The translations under genes were made by a program, and so were the position numbers. A DNA stretch of 64,000 nucleotides from Dyadobacter koreensis (lineage in GTDB: Bacteria; Bacteroidota; Bacteroidia; Cytophagales; Spirosomataceae), in NCBI RefSeq assembly GCF_900108855.1, contig NZ_FNXY01000005.1, positions 329,061 to 393,060 of the forward strand, in the 5' to 3' direction. The notes under the pieces are model-generated. The model ran no database searches. It worked only from the letters and a program-made list of their open reading frames with translations, and was not told the origin of the DNA. Numbering within the stretch: position 1 is the stretch's first letter; each line of letters begins with the position of its first letter. Shown in pieces: positions 45,336-53,998 of this stretch.

Positions 45336-46736
45336 ATGAAAAACACATTACTAATTACATTCCTTTTACTCATATCTTTTGTAGCCCGTGCTCAGGATAT
45401 CTCCGGACAATGGTATGGAATTCTAAAAATTTCGGGAGCTCAACTGAAACTGGTACTTAATTTATCCAAGAATGGCAGCGGATATGCTGCAACATTAGAC
45501 AGTCCTGATCAGGGTGCGAAAGGCATTCCGGTCAACAGCGTCGAATTTTCCAATTCGGTTTTAAAAATACAATTGTCAGGTATTAATGCAGAATACCAGG
45601 GAACACTGGAAGCCGGAAATAATTTTAAGGGAACATTCAGGCAAAATGGCATGTCCTTTCCTTTGGACCTTGGCCGGGAAGTTTTAGAAGGTACCAAAGC
45701 CTTGCGTCCGCAGGAACCTGCAAAACCTTATTCATATTACACAGAGGAAGTGAAATTTGAAAACAAAAAGGACAAAATTACGTTGGCGGGCACCCTGAGT
45801 TTGCCATCGAAAGAAGGAAATTATCCGGTAGCAATTTTAATTTCAGGTAGCGGTCCGCAAAACCGGGACGAGGAAATTATGGGTCATAAACCATTTTTGG
45901 TCATAGCGGATCATTTAACTAAAAATGGAATCGCTGTTTTGAGATATGATGACAGGGGAACCGCACAGTCAACAGGTGATTTTAATGCTGCTACATCCAG
46001 AGAATTTGCGACAGACGTTGAAGCAGCGATTTCTTATTTGAAGACTAGAAAAGAAGTTAATGTTAAGAAAATAGGTTTGATCGGGCATAGTGAAGGCGGG
46101 TTAATAGCTCCGATGGTCGCAGCAGATTCTAAGGATGTAGCTTTTATCGTTTTGCTTGCGGGACCAGGAATTCCCGGAGATCAAATTATGATAAAACAAA
46201 ATCGTCTGATCGGAAAGGCTGGTGGTATACCAGATCAAGCATTGGATAAATCAGAGCAAATGAACAGGAAGGTATATGCAGTTTTAAAACAGAAATTAGA
46301 TCTTGCTGAGACTAAAAAGCAGATTAAAGTACTTCTGGAAGAAGATCATAACAATGCGCCTGCCGAACAGAGACTTTCTGATCGTGACAAGGAAGCGGTA
46401 ATTTCCAGGATGGTCAATTCAATTGTATCGCCATGGACCCATTTTTTCCTGACTTATGATCCAGCGCCAGCTTTGGAAAAAGTAAAATGTCCTGTGCTGG
46501 CTTTGAATGGTGAGAATGATTTGCAAGTACCACCTAAAGAAAATCTTGAAGCGATTAAAATCGCGCTGGAAAAAGGAGGAAATGAAAATTTTACGACAAA
46601 GGATTTGCCGAACCTGAACCACCTTTTTCAGGAAAGCAAAACCGGATCTCCTAATGATTATGGCAAGATTGAACAAACATTTTCACCGAGTGCTTTGTCC
46701 GAAGTAACAACGTGGATCAATAAAATAGTTAAATAA
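45336..46736 (+). CDS. Exported alpha/beta hydrolase
   Basis: A periplasmic or surface serine hydrolase, 466 residues from the ATG at 45336. A TTG 81 bases upstream would place a useless extension before the signal peptide (MKNTLLITFLLLISFVARAQ). After the signal there is a beta-rich N-terminal domain (about 20-115, with GQWYGILKISGAQLKLVLNL), then an alpha/beta hydrolase fold: oxyanion region ISGSGPQNRDE, the nucleophile elbow GLIGHSEGG with catalytic Ser, and a late LNGENDLQVPP (Asp region) and LPNLNHLFQ (His). Similar proteins act as carboxylesterases or dipeptidyl-peptidase-like enzymes; substrate unknown. Confidence 0.9.
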   Translation: MKNTLLITFLLLISFVARAQDISGQWYGILKISGAQLKLVLNLSKNGSGYAATLDSPDQGAKGIPVNSVEFSNSVLKIQLSGINAEYQGTLEAGNNFKGTFRQNGMSFPLDLGREVLEGTKALRPQEPAKPYSYYTEEVKFENKKDKITLAGTLSLPSKEGNYPVAILISGSGPQNRDEEIMGHKPFLVIADHLTKNGIAVLRYDDRGTAQSTGDFNAATSREFATDVEAAISYLKTRKEVNVKKIGLIGHSEGGLIAPMVAADSKDVAFIVLLAGPGIPGDQIMIKQNRLIGKAGGIPDQALDKSEQMNRKVYAVLKQKLDLAETKKQIKVLLEEDHNNAPAEQRLSDRDKEAVISRMVNSIVSPWTHFFLTYDPAPALEKVKCPVLALNGENDLQVPPKENLEAIKIALEKGGNENFTTKDLPNLNHLFQESKTGSPNDYGKIEQTFSPSALSEVTTWINKIVK

Positions 46737-46754
46737 CATTGAGTAAGTATATTT

Positions 46755-46791
46755 TCCGGGATTTCAACTAATAAGAAATCCCGGATTTTTT
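46755..46791 (+). terminator. Terminator of the hydrolase gene
   Basis: TCCGGGATTTC pairs with GAAATCCCGGA and is followed by T6. Confidence 0.8.
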
Positions 46792-46844
46792 GTATCTTAT
46801 AATTGATAAAATGATTTGGCAGCTATCCGAATATTTATTAACGT

Positions 46845-47564
46845 ATGCTAATTCCTACACTTATTCTTTCAGTCATATTTGGCTCGCTAGCGTTTATTGT
46901 TACAAAAAGTAACGCCAGATACATTCTTTCGGGATACAATACCATGTCTGATTCGCAAAGAGCTTCGGTTGATATTGACCGATATTTAAAATTCCACAAA
47001 CGATTTCATTTGTTTCTAGGCATATCTGTATTCGTTTGCGTTATGTTTTTTGAAGCGATCAATAAAAATCTAGCTGGGATTTTTCTTGGTATATATCCTT
47101 TGCTTGCCTACGTTTATTTCCTTATCAAAGGCAGGAAATATTTTACGGAAGTTAAAAATAATAAAGTTGGGACGATAGTCGGTGTGTTAATTTTAATGCT
47201 TACGATAGTGGGTGTCGGACATTTATTTTGGAATGGATTGCAGAATAGTGAAATCCTAATTAACGAGGATAATCTCGAAATAACCGGAATGTACGGCGAG
47301 AAAATCAGTCGGGAGGAGATTTTAGGACTAACACTGGTGCCAGAGTTACCGCAAATAGCAATCCGTTCAAATGGATTTGCCGCAGGTGATTTCAGGAAAG
47401 GATATTTCAGGACGAAAGATAGAAAAACAGTCAAGCTGATCGTCAATAATAAACAAAAACCTTTCCTTATGTTAAACACACGAGATGGGGAAATATATTT
47501 CAGCTCCACACATCAGCCTTCGGAAACTTTGATTTGGAAGATTGAGAAGTGGAAGGGGCTATAA
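46845..47564 (+). CDS. Membrane protein with DUF3784-like and PH-like domains
   Basis: A 239-residue inner-membrane protein of unknown role. Helices lie at about residues 3-19, 55-72, 75-92 and 106-125. The sequence around 27-45 (ARYILSGYNTMSDSQRASVD) carries the GYNTM signature of DUF3784 proteins. After the last helix, a beta-rich domain (about 130-235, with INEDNLEITGMYGEKISREEI and EILGLTLVPELPQIAIR) resembles bacterial PH domains. It is monocistronic and flanked by terminators on both sides. Confidence 0.65.
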   Translation: MLIPTLILSVIFGSLAFIVTKSNARYILSGYNTMSDSQRASVDIDRYLKFHKRFHLFLGISVFVCVMFFEAINKNLAGIFLGIYPLLAYVYFLIKGRKYFTEVKNNKVGTIVGVLILMLTIVGVGHLFWNGLQNSEILINEDNLEITGMYGEKISREEILGLTLVPELPQIAIRSNGFAAGDFRKGYFRTKDRKTVKLIVNNKQKPFLMLNTRDGEIYFSSTHQPSETLIWKIEKWKGL

Positions 47565-47597
47565 GAAATTAGAATTTTGAAGTCATGAGGTAACTTT

Positions 47598-47635
47598 AAA
47601 ACGATCTTGCCAACATTATTAACAAGATCGTTTTT
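47598..47635. terminator. Bidirectional terminator
   Basis: AAAACGATCTTG pairs with CAAGATCGTTTT between the DUF3784-like gene and the convergent uxaB. Confidence 0.75.
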
Positions 47636-47649
47636 GGTATAGTATAAAC

Positions 47650-49140
47650 TTAATTAATGATCGTCTCCTGTTTTGAAAGTAGTTTCAAATTTTTCACAAC
47701 TGCATCGTTAAATCCTGAAAGTGATGAAAGATCGGCGCCCCATAAACTCTGGTCACTTAAAACGGCGTTAACAAGTTCAGTCTGAGATTCTGCATTTTCC
47801 CATTTTTTTGCAAAATAAGCTGCTGAATCACAACGGATCGGATATAATTCGCCATTGCGGTCACCTGAATAAATTCCATCAACCAGTTGAACCGGCTTCA
47901 TGAACAATAAGAACGCAGCAAATCCTCTGGCAAAAAGAGCAGGTACTTCATCTGATTTTTGATAATGATTTAAGAGCGTAGGAATATTACGCATTTTCAT
48001 TTTCGCAGTATACTGAACAGTTATATCAATCAGCTGGTGACGAATAAACGGATTTCTGAAACGATCCAAAACCTGATTCCCAAATTCCTGCGCACGTGCC
48101 GGATCAACTTCATAGGGAATTGCGGGTGCTAATTCTTTCAGCATCACACCAGAAATGAAATCCGCAGTTTCCGGGTTTTCCATACTTTCCCGAACGGTAT
48201 TAAGTCCATGTAAGAAACATAAGCCGGAAGCCAGGGTATGTGTACCATTTAAAAGGCGCAGTTTCAATTCACGGAAAAGGTCAATGTTTGGTTCAATCAC
48301 CACACCCTTATCTGCCTGAGCAAAACTCAATACCGATTTCACATGATCACCACCTTCAATCGCCCACAGACTGTAAACCTCCGAAACGATCAACAAGTCA
48401 TCTTTGTAACCGGATTTTTCGCTCAGTTCAGCCACAGTTTCAGCATCGGGTTTTCCCGGAACAATGCGGTCAACCAACGAATTGCAGAAGTGATTGTGCT
48501 TTTCGAGCCAGTTGATAAAATCAGTACCTAAATTATGTTGCTCAGCTTGTTTCAAAACGATTTCGCGAAGCTTGGTACCGTTTCCAACAATTAACTCCGT
48601 TGGAACAATCACCATTCCGGATTCCGCTGAGCCTGAAAATGCGTTGAAACGTCCGAACAAAAAGGCAGTCAGTTTTCCTGGAAAAGAAACAGGCGGAGAA
48701 GCTTTCAAATCGTCTTCCACATACTGTATCCCAACTTCGGTTGTATTGGAAACAACAATTTGCATTTCAGGATTGTGAGCACATTCAAGAATTTCAGCCC
48801 AGTTATTGCTGGCTGAAAGTGTTCTGCTGATGGCACTGTTTATTATCGTTTCGTCAATTTGCTTCCCATTTTCAATCCCTCGGATACTGTGTGAAAACAT
48901 ATTTTTTTGAGTTGCAAAAGCATCAACACCGCCTTGTGATGTAGATTTCACAACAACAATACGTCCATTAAAAATATTTTGCTGATTTGCCTTATTGACA
49001 AAAAAATCAGGGAGACCGCGTAAGAGTACGCCGGTGCCAAACTGAATAATTTTCTCAGGCAAAGCCAAAAGTTTTTTATGGTCAGGATATAATTCAGGTC
49101 TTTGTTCGATCAATTCCGGAGAAAGCTGTGGTGCAGTCAT
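47650..49140 (-). CDS. uxaB: Tagaturonate reductase (altronate oxidoreductase)
   Basis: NADH-dependent interconversion of D-tagaturonate and D-altronate in galacturonate breakdown. The 496 residues belong to the mannitol dehydrogenase family: Rossmann start IIQFGTGVLLRGLPDFFVNKANQ (near 31-53), VVSNTTEVGIQYV near 128, VDRIVPGKPD near 220, and the substrate site LRLLNGTHTLASGLCFLHGL near 292-311. Length and the FGTGVLLRG start favour UxaB over UxuB. It complements the uxuA-uxaC-kdgK-eda block 6.5 kb away, but altronate dehydratase (UxaA) is not in the window. Confidence 0.93.
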   Translation of the reverse strand: MTAPQLSPELIEQRPELYPDHKKLLALPEKIIQFGTGVLLRGLPDFFVNKANQQNIFNGRIVVVKSTSQGGVDAFATQKNMFSHSIRGIENGKQIDETIINSAISRTLSASNNWAEILECAHNPEMQIVVSNTTEVGIQYVEDDLKASPPVSFPGKLTAFLFGRFNAFSGSAESGMVIVPTELIVGNGTKLREIVLKQAEQHNLGTDFINWLEKHNHFCNSLVDRIVPGKPDAETVAELSEKSGYKDDLLIVSEVYSLWAIEGGDHVKSVLSFAQADKGVVIEPNIDLFRELKLRLLNGTHTLASGLCFLHGLNTVRESMENPETADFISGVMLKELAPAIPYEVDPARAQEFGNQVLDRFRNPFIRHQLIDITVQYTAKMKMRNIPTLLNHYQKSDEVPALFARGFAAFLLFMKPVQLVDGIYSGDRNGELYPIRCDSAAYFAKKWENAESQTELVNAVLSDQSLWGADLSSLSGFNDAVVKNLKLLSKQETIIN

Positions 49141-49196
49141 TTTTGTAAAGTTCTTGTTCGTAGGTATGACGCCGTTTCTTGAATGAAACCCCTAAA

Positions 49197-49225
49197 AAAA
49201 GAGGCATCGTTTGGATGCCTCTTTT
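49197..49225 (-). terminator. Terminator of lon
   Basis: AAAAGAGGCATC pairs with GATGCCTCTTTT around a 5-base loop and is followed on the minus strand by T7. Confidence 0.85.
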
Positions 49226-49266
49226 AACATATTATTTTTAGATTAAAGCTCTCTTTAAACCTATAT

Positions 49267-51789
49267 TTACGCGTTAAGCGTTACAAAACCACTTTCTTCT
49301 TTTTCTTTCTTCTCTTCTGGGAAAACAAAAGTTGTAGCATTGTTAACTTTTTCTGGTAAAAGCGCAATGGCCAGCACTTCATCAACTTTATCTACATAGT
49401 GGAATTTCAAATCCTGGATATAGTTTGCCGGTACTTCTTCTACATCTTTGCGGTTTTTCACGCACATGATAATTTCTTTAACACCAGCTCTTCTGGCGGC
49501 AAGAATTTTTTCTTTAATACCGCCAACCGGAAGCACTTTTCCACGAAGTGTAATTTCCCCTGTCATGGCCAGGAACGGGCGGATACGACGCTGTGTGAAA
49601 ATAGACGCCATCGATGTTACCATGGTGATACCAGCCGAAGGACCATCTTTCGGAACTGCCCCGGCAGGAACGTGCACGTGTAAATCGTAGTGATTGAAAA
49701 TCCTGTAATCGATATCCAATTCATCTGAATGCGCTTTGAGGTATGAAAGTGCAGTAATTGCAGATTCTTTCATAACGTCGCCCAACTGTCCGGAAAGTGT
49801 CAGGCCACCTTTTCCGCGGCTTAAACTTGTTTCAATAAAAAGAATTTCACCACCCACAGAAGTCCAGGCTAATCCTGTTACAACGCCTGCAAAATCATTA
49901 TCCTGATACAGATCTTTATCAAAAATTTCGGCACCAAGGAATTTTTCGACGTGCTCAATTTTGATGGTTTTAGGATATTCCTGTTCCATCGCAACTGATT
50001 TTGCAATTTTCCGGATCAGCGTTCCCACCTTTTGTTCAAGATTCCGAACACCAGATTCGCGGGTATATCCTTCGATGACGCGAAGAAGAGCGGCGTCGTC
50101 AATTTTAACGTCTGTTGCCTTCAGTCCATGATCTTTACGCTGTTTAGGCACAAGATAACGTTTCGCAATCTGTAATTTTTCTTCAATTGTATAACCTGTC
50201 ATCTCGATAATTTCCATACGGTCACGAAGCGCCGGATGGATAGTGTCAAGAGCATTGGCTGTTGCTACGAATAGTACGCGCGAAAGATCGTATTCCACTT
50301 CCAGATAATTATCTGTAAAAGAAGAATTTTGCTCAGGGTCCAATACTTCCAATAAAGCCGAAGCAGGATCGCCGCGGTAATCCGAGCTTACCTTATCAAT
50401 TTCATCCAGAATGAAAACCGGATTTGCAGAGCCTGCTTTTTTGATATTTTGAATAACTTTTCCGGGCATTGCACCGATGTAGGTTTTTCGATGACCGCGT
50501 ATTTCAGCTTCATCATGCACACCACCAAGTGCCATACGGATATATTCCCGGTTCAGGGATTTTGCAATGGATTTACCCAAGGAAGTTTTACCAACACCGG
50601 GAGGGCCATACAAACAAAGGATCGGAGCCTTCAAATTACCTTTCAGTTTCAAAACAGCCAGGTATTCGATAATCCGCTCTTTCACTTTCTCTAAACCAAA
50701 ATGATCAGAGTCCAACACCTTTTGTGCACGAACAAGATCAAAATTGTCCTTTGTATATTCACCCCAAGGTAAATCAACCAATGTTTCCAGATAGTTTAAA
50801 GTAACCGGATATTCTGGTGCCATTGGATTGATGCGCTGTAATTTGGCAAGTTCCTTGTCAAAATGCGCACGAACAGAATCAGACCACTTCTTTTGGCTTG
50901 CTTTTGCACGGATATCGTCCATATCGCGCTCAGGGCTATCAATTCCAAGCTCATCATGCAAAACTTTGATTTGCTGACGCAGGTAATAATCACGTTGCTG
51001 CTGGTCGATATCAGAACTCGCCTTCGACTGGATTTCACGTTTCAATTCAAGCATTTCAATCTCCCGCATCATATACTGAAGCAGAAGTGTTGCTTGTTTA
51101 TGGCCGTTTCTTTCTTCCAGTAATCTTTGCTTATCCGCGACTTCAACATTAATATTTGAAGAGAGGAAATGAATCAGAAAAACAGGGCTTTCGATATTAT
51201 CCAGCGCAATTCTGGCTTCCTGAGGTATTTCGGGATTCAGACGCATGATTTTATGCGCACCGTCGCGAAGCGATTGTAAAAGTGCTTTTGATTCTTTTTT
51301 AGTCGGAGCAACGAAAGAATCTTCGATAGCTTCCACTTCCGCAGTCAGATAAGGATCTTCGCTTAATATCTTTTTAATTTCAAAACGCTGGCGTCCCTGC
51401 ACGATGATCGTCACATTTCCATCTGGTAATGTGATCATTTTCAGGATATGCGCGACGGTTCCGATCTTATGCAGATCTTCCGCAGTAGGATCTTCTTTAT
51501 TTGGTTTTGCCTGCGTAACCGCTCCCAGAATCCGCATATTAATATCCGAATTCCGATATATTTTCTTTACGAGACGAATTGCTTTTTGGCGTACTACGGT
51601 AACCGGAATTACCATGCCGGGAAAAAGTACAGTTTGCCGGATCGGCAAAATGGCAAGTTCATTAGGTACTTCAAATGGTTCATCGGATCCCTCAGGACCA
51701 CCAAGGGGTACAATTTCAAGGCTATCTAAATCCGAATCGGACATAAGTAGCCGACTATAGAGGTCAGAAGGTTCAAATTTCATAGGCAT
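49267..51789 (-). CDS. lon: ATP-dependent protease Lon
   Basis: Cytoplasmic hexameric protease that degrades damaged and regulatory proteins. The 840 residues contain the LON substrate-binding domain (about 45-240), AAA+ domain with Walker A GPPGVGKT at 395-402, and the protease domain with Ser718 in GPSAG and Lys761, 43 residues later as in E. coli Lon. An acidic N-terminal extension of about 40 residues and a charged C-terminal tail (EEKKEKEESG) are typical of Bacteroidota. The start could also be Met3. A perfect 15-base palindrome lies immediately upstream of the ATG. Confidence 0.97.
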   Translation of the reverse strand: MPMKFEPSDLYSRLLMSDSDLDSLEIVPLGGPEGSDEPFEVPNELAILPIRQTVLFPGMVIPVTVVRQKAIRLVKKIYRNSDINMRILGAVTQAKPNKEDPTAEDLHKIGTVAHILKMITLPDGNVTIIVQGRQRFEIKKILSEDPYLTAEVEAIEDSFVAPTKKESKALLQSLRDGAHKIMRLNPEIPQEARIALDNIESPVFLIHFLSSNINVEVADKQRLLEERNGHKQATLLLQYMMREIEMLELKREIQSKASSDIDQQQRDYYLRQQIKVLHDELGIDSPERDMDDIRAKASQKKWSDSVRAHFDKELAKLQRINPMAPEYPVTLNYLETLVDLPWGEYTKDNFDLVRAQKVLDSDHFGLEKVKERIIEYLAVLKLKGNLKAPILCLYGPPGVGKTSLGKSIAKSLNREYIRMALGGVHDEAEIRGHRKTYIGAMPGKVIQNIKKAGSANPVFILDEIDKVSSDYRGDPASALLEVLDPEQNSSFTDNYLEVEYDLSRVLFVATANALDTIHPALRDRMEIIEMTGYTIEEKLQIAKRYLVPKQRKDHGLKATDVKIDDAALLRVIEGYTRESGVRNLEQKVGTLIRKIAKSVAMEQEYPKTIKIEHVEKFLGAEIFDKDLYQDNDFAGVVTGLAWTSVGGEILFIETSLSRGKGGLTLSGQLGDVMKESAITALSYLKAHSDELDIDYRIFNHYDLHVHVPAGAVPKDGPSAGITMVTSMASIFTQRRIRPFLAMTGEITLRGKVLPVGGIKEKILAARRAGVKEIIMCVKNRKDVEEVPANYIQDLKFHYVDKVDEVLAIALLPEKVNNATTFVFPEEKKEKEESGFVTLNA

Positions 51790-51790
51790 T

Positions 51791-51805
51791 CTGTCATAAT
51801 GACAG
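51791..51805. promoter_or_regulatory. Palindrome adjoining the lon start codon
   Basis: CTGTCAT-A-ATGACAG has perfect 7-base arms and ends 1 base before the lon ATG on the minus strand. It could be an operator or a 5' hairpin affecting translation. Confidence 0.5.
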
Positions 51806-51912
51806 ATAATCTTTTCCCAATTTATAAATAATGACTTTCAAAAGAAAGGGAATATAAAAACAAAATAGCCGTGCCAATGGAATTAGTGTCAGGCATTTTG
51901 CAAATAATCCGC

Positions 51913-52404
51913 TTAAAGTGATTGCACAGTTTGTCCTTTCTTGAACAAAAAAGTTTTTGGGCCGGCCGGCGATTTGACATTCGTCATATTGACTTGATCA
52001 TCAAACACTTCCATTAAAATGCTATTTTGAAGTTTCCAGCCCTCCGGATTTTCTGAAAATGGAATTTCAAGGTATACCCAGGTTGCGTCAGCTTCCTCTT
52101 CTTTGCCAAGATACTGAACTTCTGCTTTTTTCTGTCCGCTGGTTAATATAAAATGTTTGCGGATGTAACGTTCAACGAATGGATTGTTCTGATCGTTATT
52201 TTTAATCGTAAAGATTCGTTTGTTATTGTCTTCCGAAATACCTTTTTCAAGATCATCCGTAAAAATCCGGATACTGATTTGAAAAGATTTCCCCGGCTTG
52301 TCGTATTGCATTTGCGTAACACTTACATGATACTCATGTTTTGGAGCAAAGGAACTTGACAAACAAAGAATAATCAGCAGAAAAGGGAAACAGGATATCT
52401 TCAA
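51913..52404 (-). CDS. Exported DUF6702-like protein
   Basis: Unknown function; resembles the DUF6702 family, from memory. I choose the TTG at 52404, giving 163 residues with a signal peptide (MKISCFPFLLIILCLSSSFA). The frame can be extended to a TTG at 52473, but the 5' part of that extension codes through the rseP terminator hairpin, so it is unlikely to be translated. The mature part is beta-rich (HEYHVSVTQMQYDKPGKSFQ, ILMEVFDDQVN near the C-terminus). It follows rseP on the same strand, yet the hairpin between them suggests partly separate expression. Confidence 0.65.
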   Translation of the reverse strand: MKISCFPFLLIILCLSSSFAPKHEYHVSVTQMQYDKPGKSFQISIRIFTDDLEKGISEDNNKRIFTIKNNDQNNPFVERYIRKHFILTSGQKKAEVQYLGKEEEADATWVYLEIPFSENPEGWKLQNSILMEVFDDQVNMTNVKSPAGPKTFLFKKGQTVQSL

Positions 52405-52432
52405 TGCAAACGTGTAAGAAGATGTAAAATTT

Positions 52433-52467
52433 ATAAAAATAACCGGTCTCCATTCTGGAAACCGGTT
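52433..52467 (-). terminator. Intrinsic terminator of rseP
   Basis: On the minus strand AACCGGTTTCCA-GAA-TGGAGACCGGTT is followed by ATTTTTATAA. It begins 11 bases past the rseP stop. Confidence 0.75.
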
Positions 52468-52477
52468 AAGCAATTTT

Positions 52478-53794
52478 TTAGAAAACAGCTTTCCAAACGT
52501 CGTTGAAAATGGCGAAGGCCATGAGGCCCAGTAAGAGAACCATCCCTACTTTCTGTGCATTCTCAAGGAAAGCATCCGACGGCTTCCGGCCGGAAATAAT
52601 TTCATAAGAAAGGATGACAGCATGACCACCATCCAAAGCCGGAATTGGCAAGGCATTCATAAATGCCAGAACCATGGAAAGAAGTCCTGTTAAATACCAG
52701 AACCGGCTCCAATCCCAGATTCCGCCAAACATACGGGCAATTCCGATGGGTCCGCTCAATGCTTTTGATGCAGAAACTTCGCCGCGGAATATTTTGCCGA
52801 AACCTTTAATGTTGTTAAATACTACGGCAAATGCATTTTCTGTGCCCTTGCTTACAGCCTGGCCCAAAGTATAATTTATCGTTGTTGTAGCTAAAAGACT
52901 TTCAGGATAAAACCCGATCGTGCCGTCTGCCGAAACATTTACATTTATTTCCTGTTGCCTGCCTTCACGTTCAATACCAAGCTTAGCTTCTTTGCCTTTT
53001 AACAACGGAAGTTGTGCCTGAATTTCATTGTAAAAACGGATAGGAGAGCCATTGATCGAAACGATTTTATCGCCTGGTTTCAAACCTGCCTTCGCAGCAG
53101 GCATTCCAGGCACAAGTTCTGCGATTTTAAACGGCATCGCCGGACGAATAAAATTCCCTTTTTCTTCCGGGTCAGAAAGTTTTTCAATAAAATTATTCGG
53201 GATATCAATGTCAACTTCCTGGCCGTTACGATTCACCGTGTATGAGCTATTGCTTCCCAAAAATACATCCGAGCTAACAACATCATTGAAATCGGTGAAT
53301 GATTTACCGTTCACTTTCACAATTTTATCGCCTGTTTTCAAGCCAATTTGTTGCGCAAGATCACCCGCCACAATTCCATATTTATTCACTTCTTCTTTCG
53401 AAAGAATCTTTTCGCCGTCCTTGTACGCAATAACAATAAAGATGAATACACCGACAATAACATTCACGATAATTCCGCCTAGCATTACGATTAAACGCTG
53501 CCACGCTGGTTTCGAACGGAACTCCCATGGCTGAGGCTCTTTGTTCATCGCCTCGGTGTCCATCGATTCATCAATCATACCTGATATTTTCACAAATCCA
53601 CCCAGTGGAATAGCGCCAATTCCATATTCAGTTTCACCTTTTTGTATACTCCATATTTTCGGAGGGAATCCGATAAAGTATTTCTCTACACGCATACCAA
53701 ACATCTTGGCGGCAAACATATGCCCCCATTCATGCAATCCCACCAAAATAGACAAACCCAAAATGAGTTGTCCGGCCATAATTAAGATTTCCAT
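52478..53794 (-). CDS. rseP: Site-2 protease RseP (RIP metalloprotease)
   Basis: An inner-membrane zinc protease that cuts transmembrane anti-sigma factors and signal-peptide remnants. The 438 residues show HEWGH at 21-25 in the first helix, two PDZ domains (about 115-190 and 205-290, with QIGLKTGDKIVKVNGKSF and AKAGLKPGDKIVSINGSPI), and the third zinc ligand motif ALPIPALDGGH near 385-395. Normal length for Bacteroidota. It may process the membrane-anchored factors of the ECF systems in this genome; that is inference. Confidence 0.95.
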   Translation of the reverse strand: MEILIMAGQLILGLSILVGLHEWGHMFAAKMFGMRVEKYFIGFPPKIWSIQKGETEYGIGAIPLGGFVKISGMIDESMDTEAMNKEPQPWEFRSKPAWQRLIVMLGGIIVNVIVGVFIFIVIAYKDGEKILSKEEVNKYGIVAGDLAQQIGLKTGDKIVKVNGKSFTDFNDVVSSDVFLGSNSSYTVNRNGQEVDIDIPNNFIEKLSDPEEKGNFIRPAMPFKIAELVPGMPAAKAGLKPGDKIVSINGSPIRFYNEIQAQLPLLKGKEAKLGIEREGRQQEINVNVSADGTIGFYPESLLATTTINYTLGQAVSKGTENAFAVVFNNIKGFGKIFRGEVSASKALSGPIGIARMFGGIWDWSRFWYLTGLLSMVLAFMNALPIPALDGGHAVILSYEIISGRKPSDAFLENAQKVGMVLLLGLMAFAIFNDVWKAVF

Positions 53795-53998
53795 TCAGGT
53801 CTTTGAAATAATTGAAAATTGATAATGGAAAATTGAAAAAAGAAACTGCTTTCGCTATGCGAGTAACAACTTTTAATTTCAAAGATTAAACTTTTACTTT
53901 TCTTGCTAATACAAATAAACGTAATCTCAAACAGTAAAGTTACGCAAAAGGCACAATTTCGTGTAAAAACCTTTTACGAACGGTACTTTGGCCTGATG

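Noticed and set aside
53795..53998. Intergenic AATTGAAAATTGATAATGGA-like stretch upstream of rseP
   Set aside because: Low-complexity AT-rich sequence with loose internal repetition and no clear boundaries or structure.
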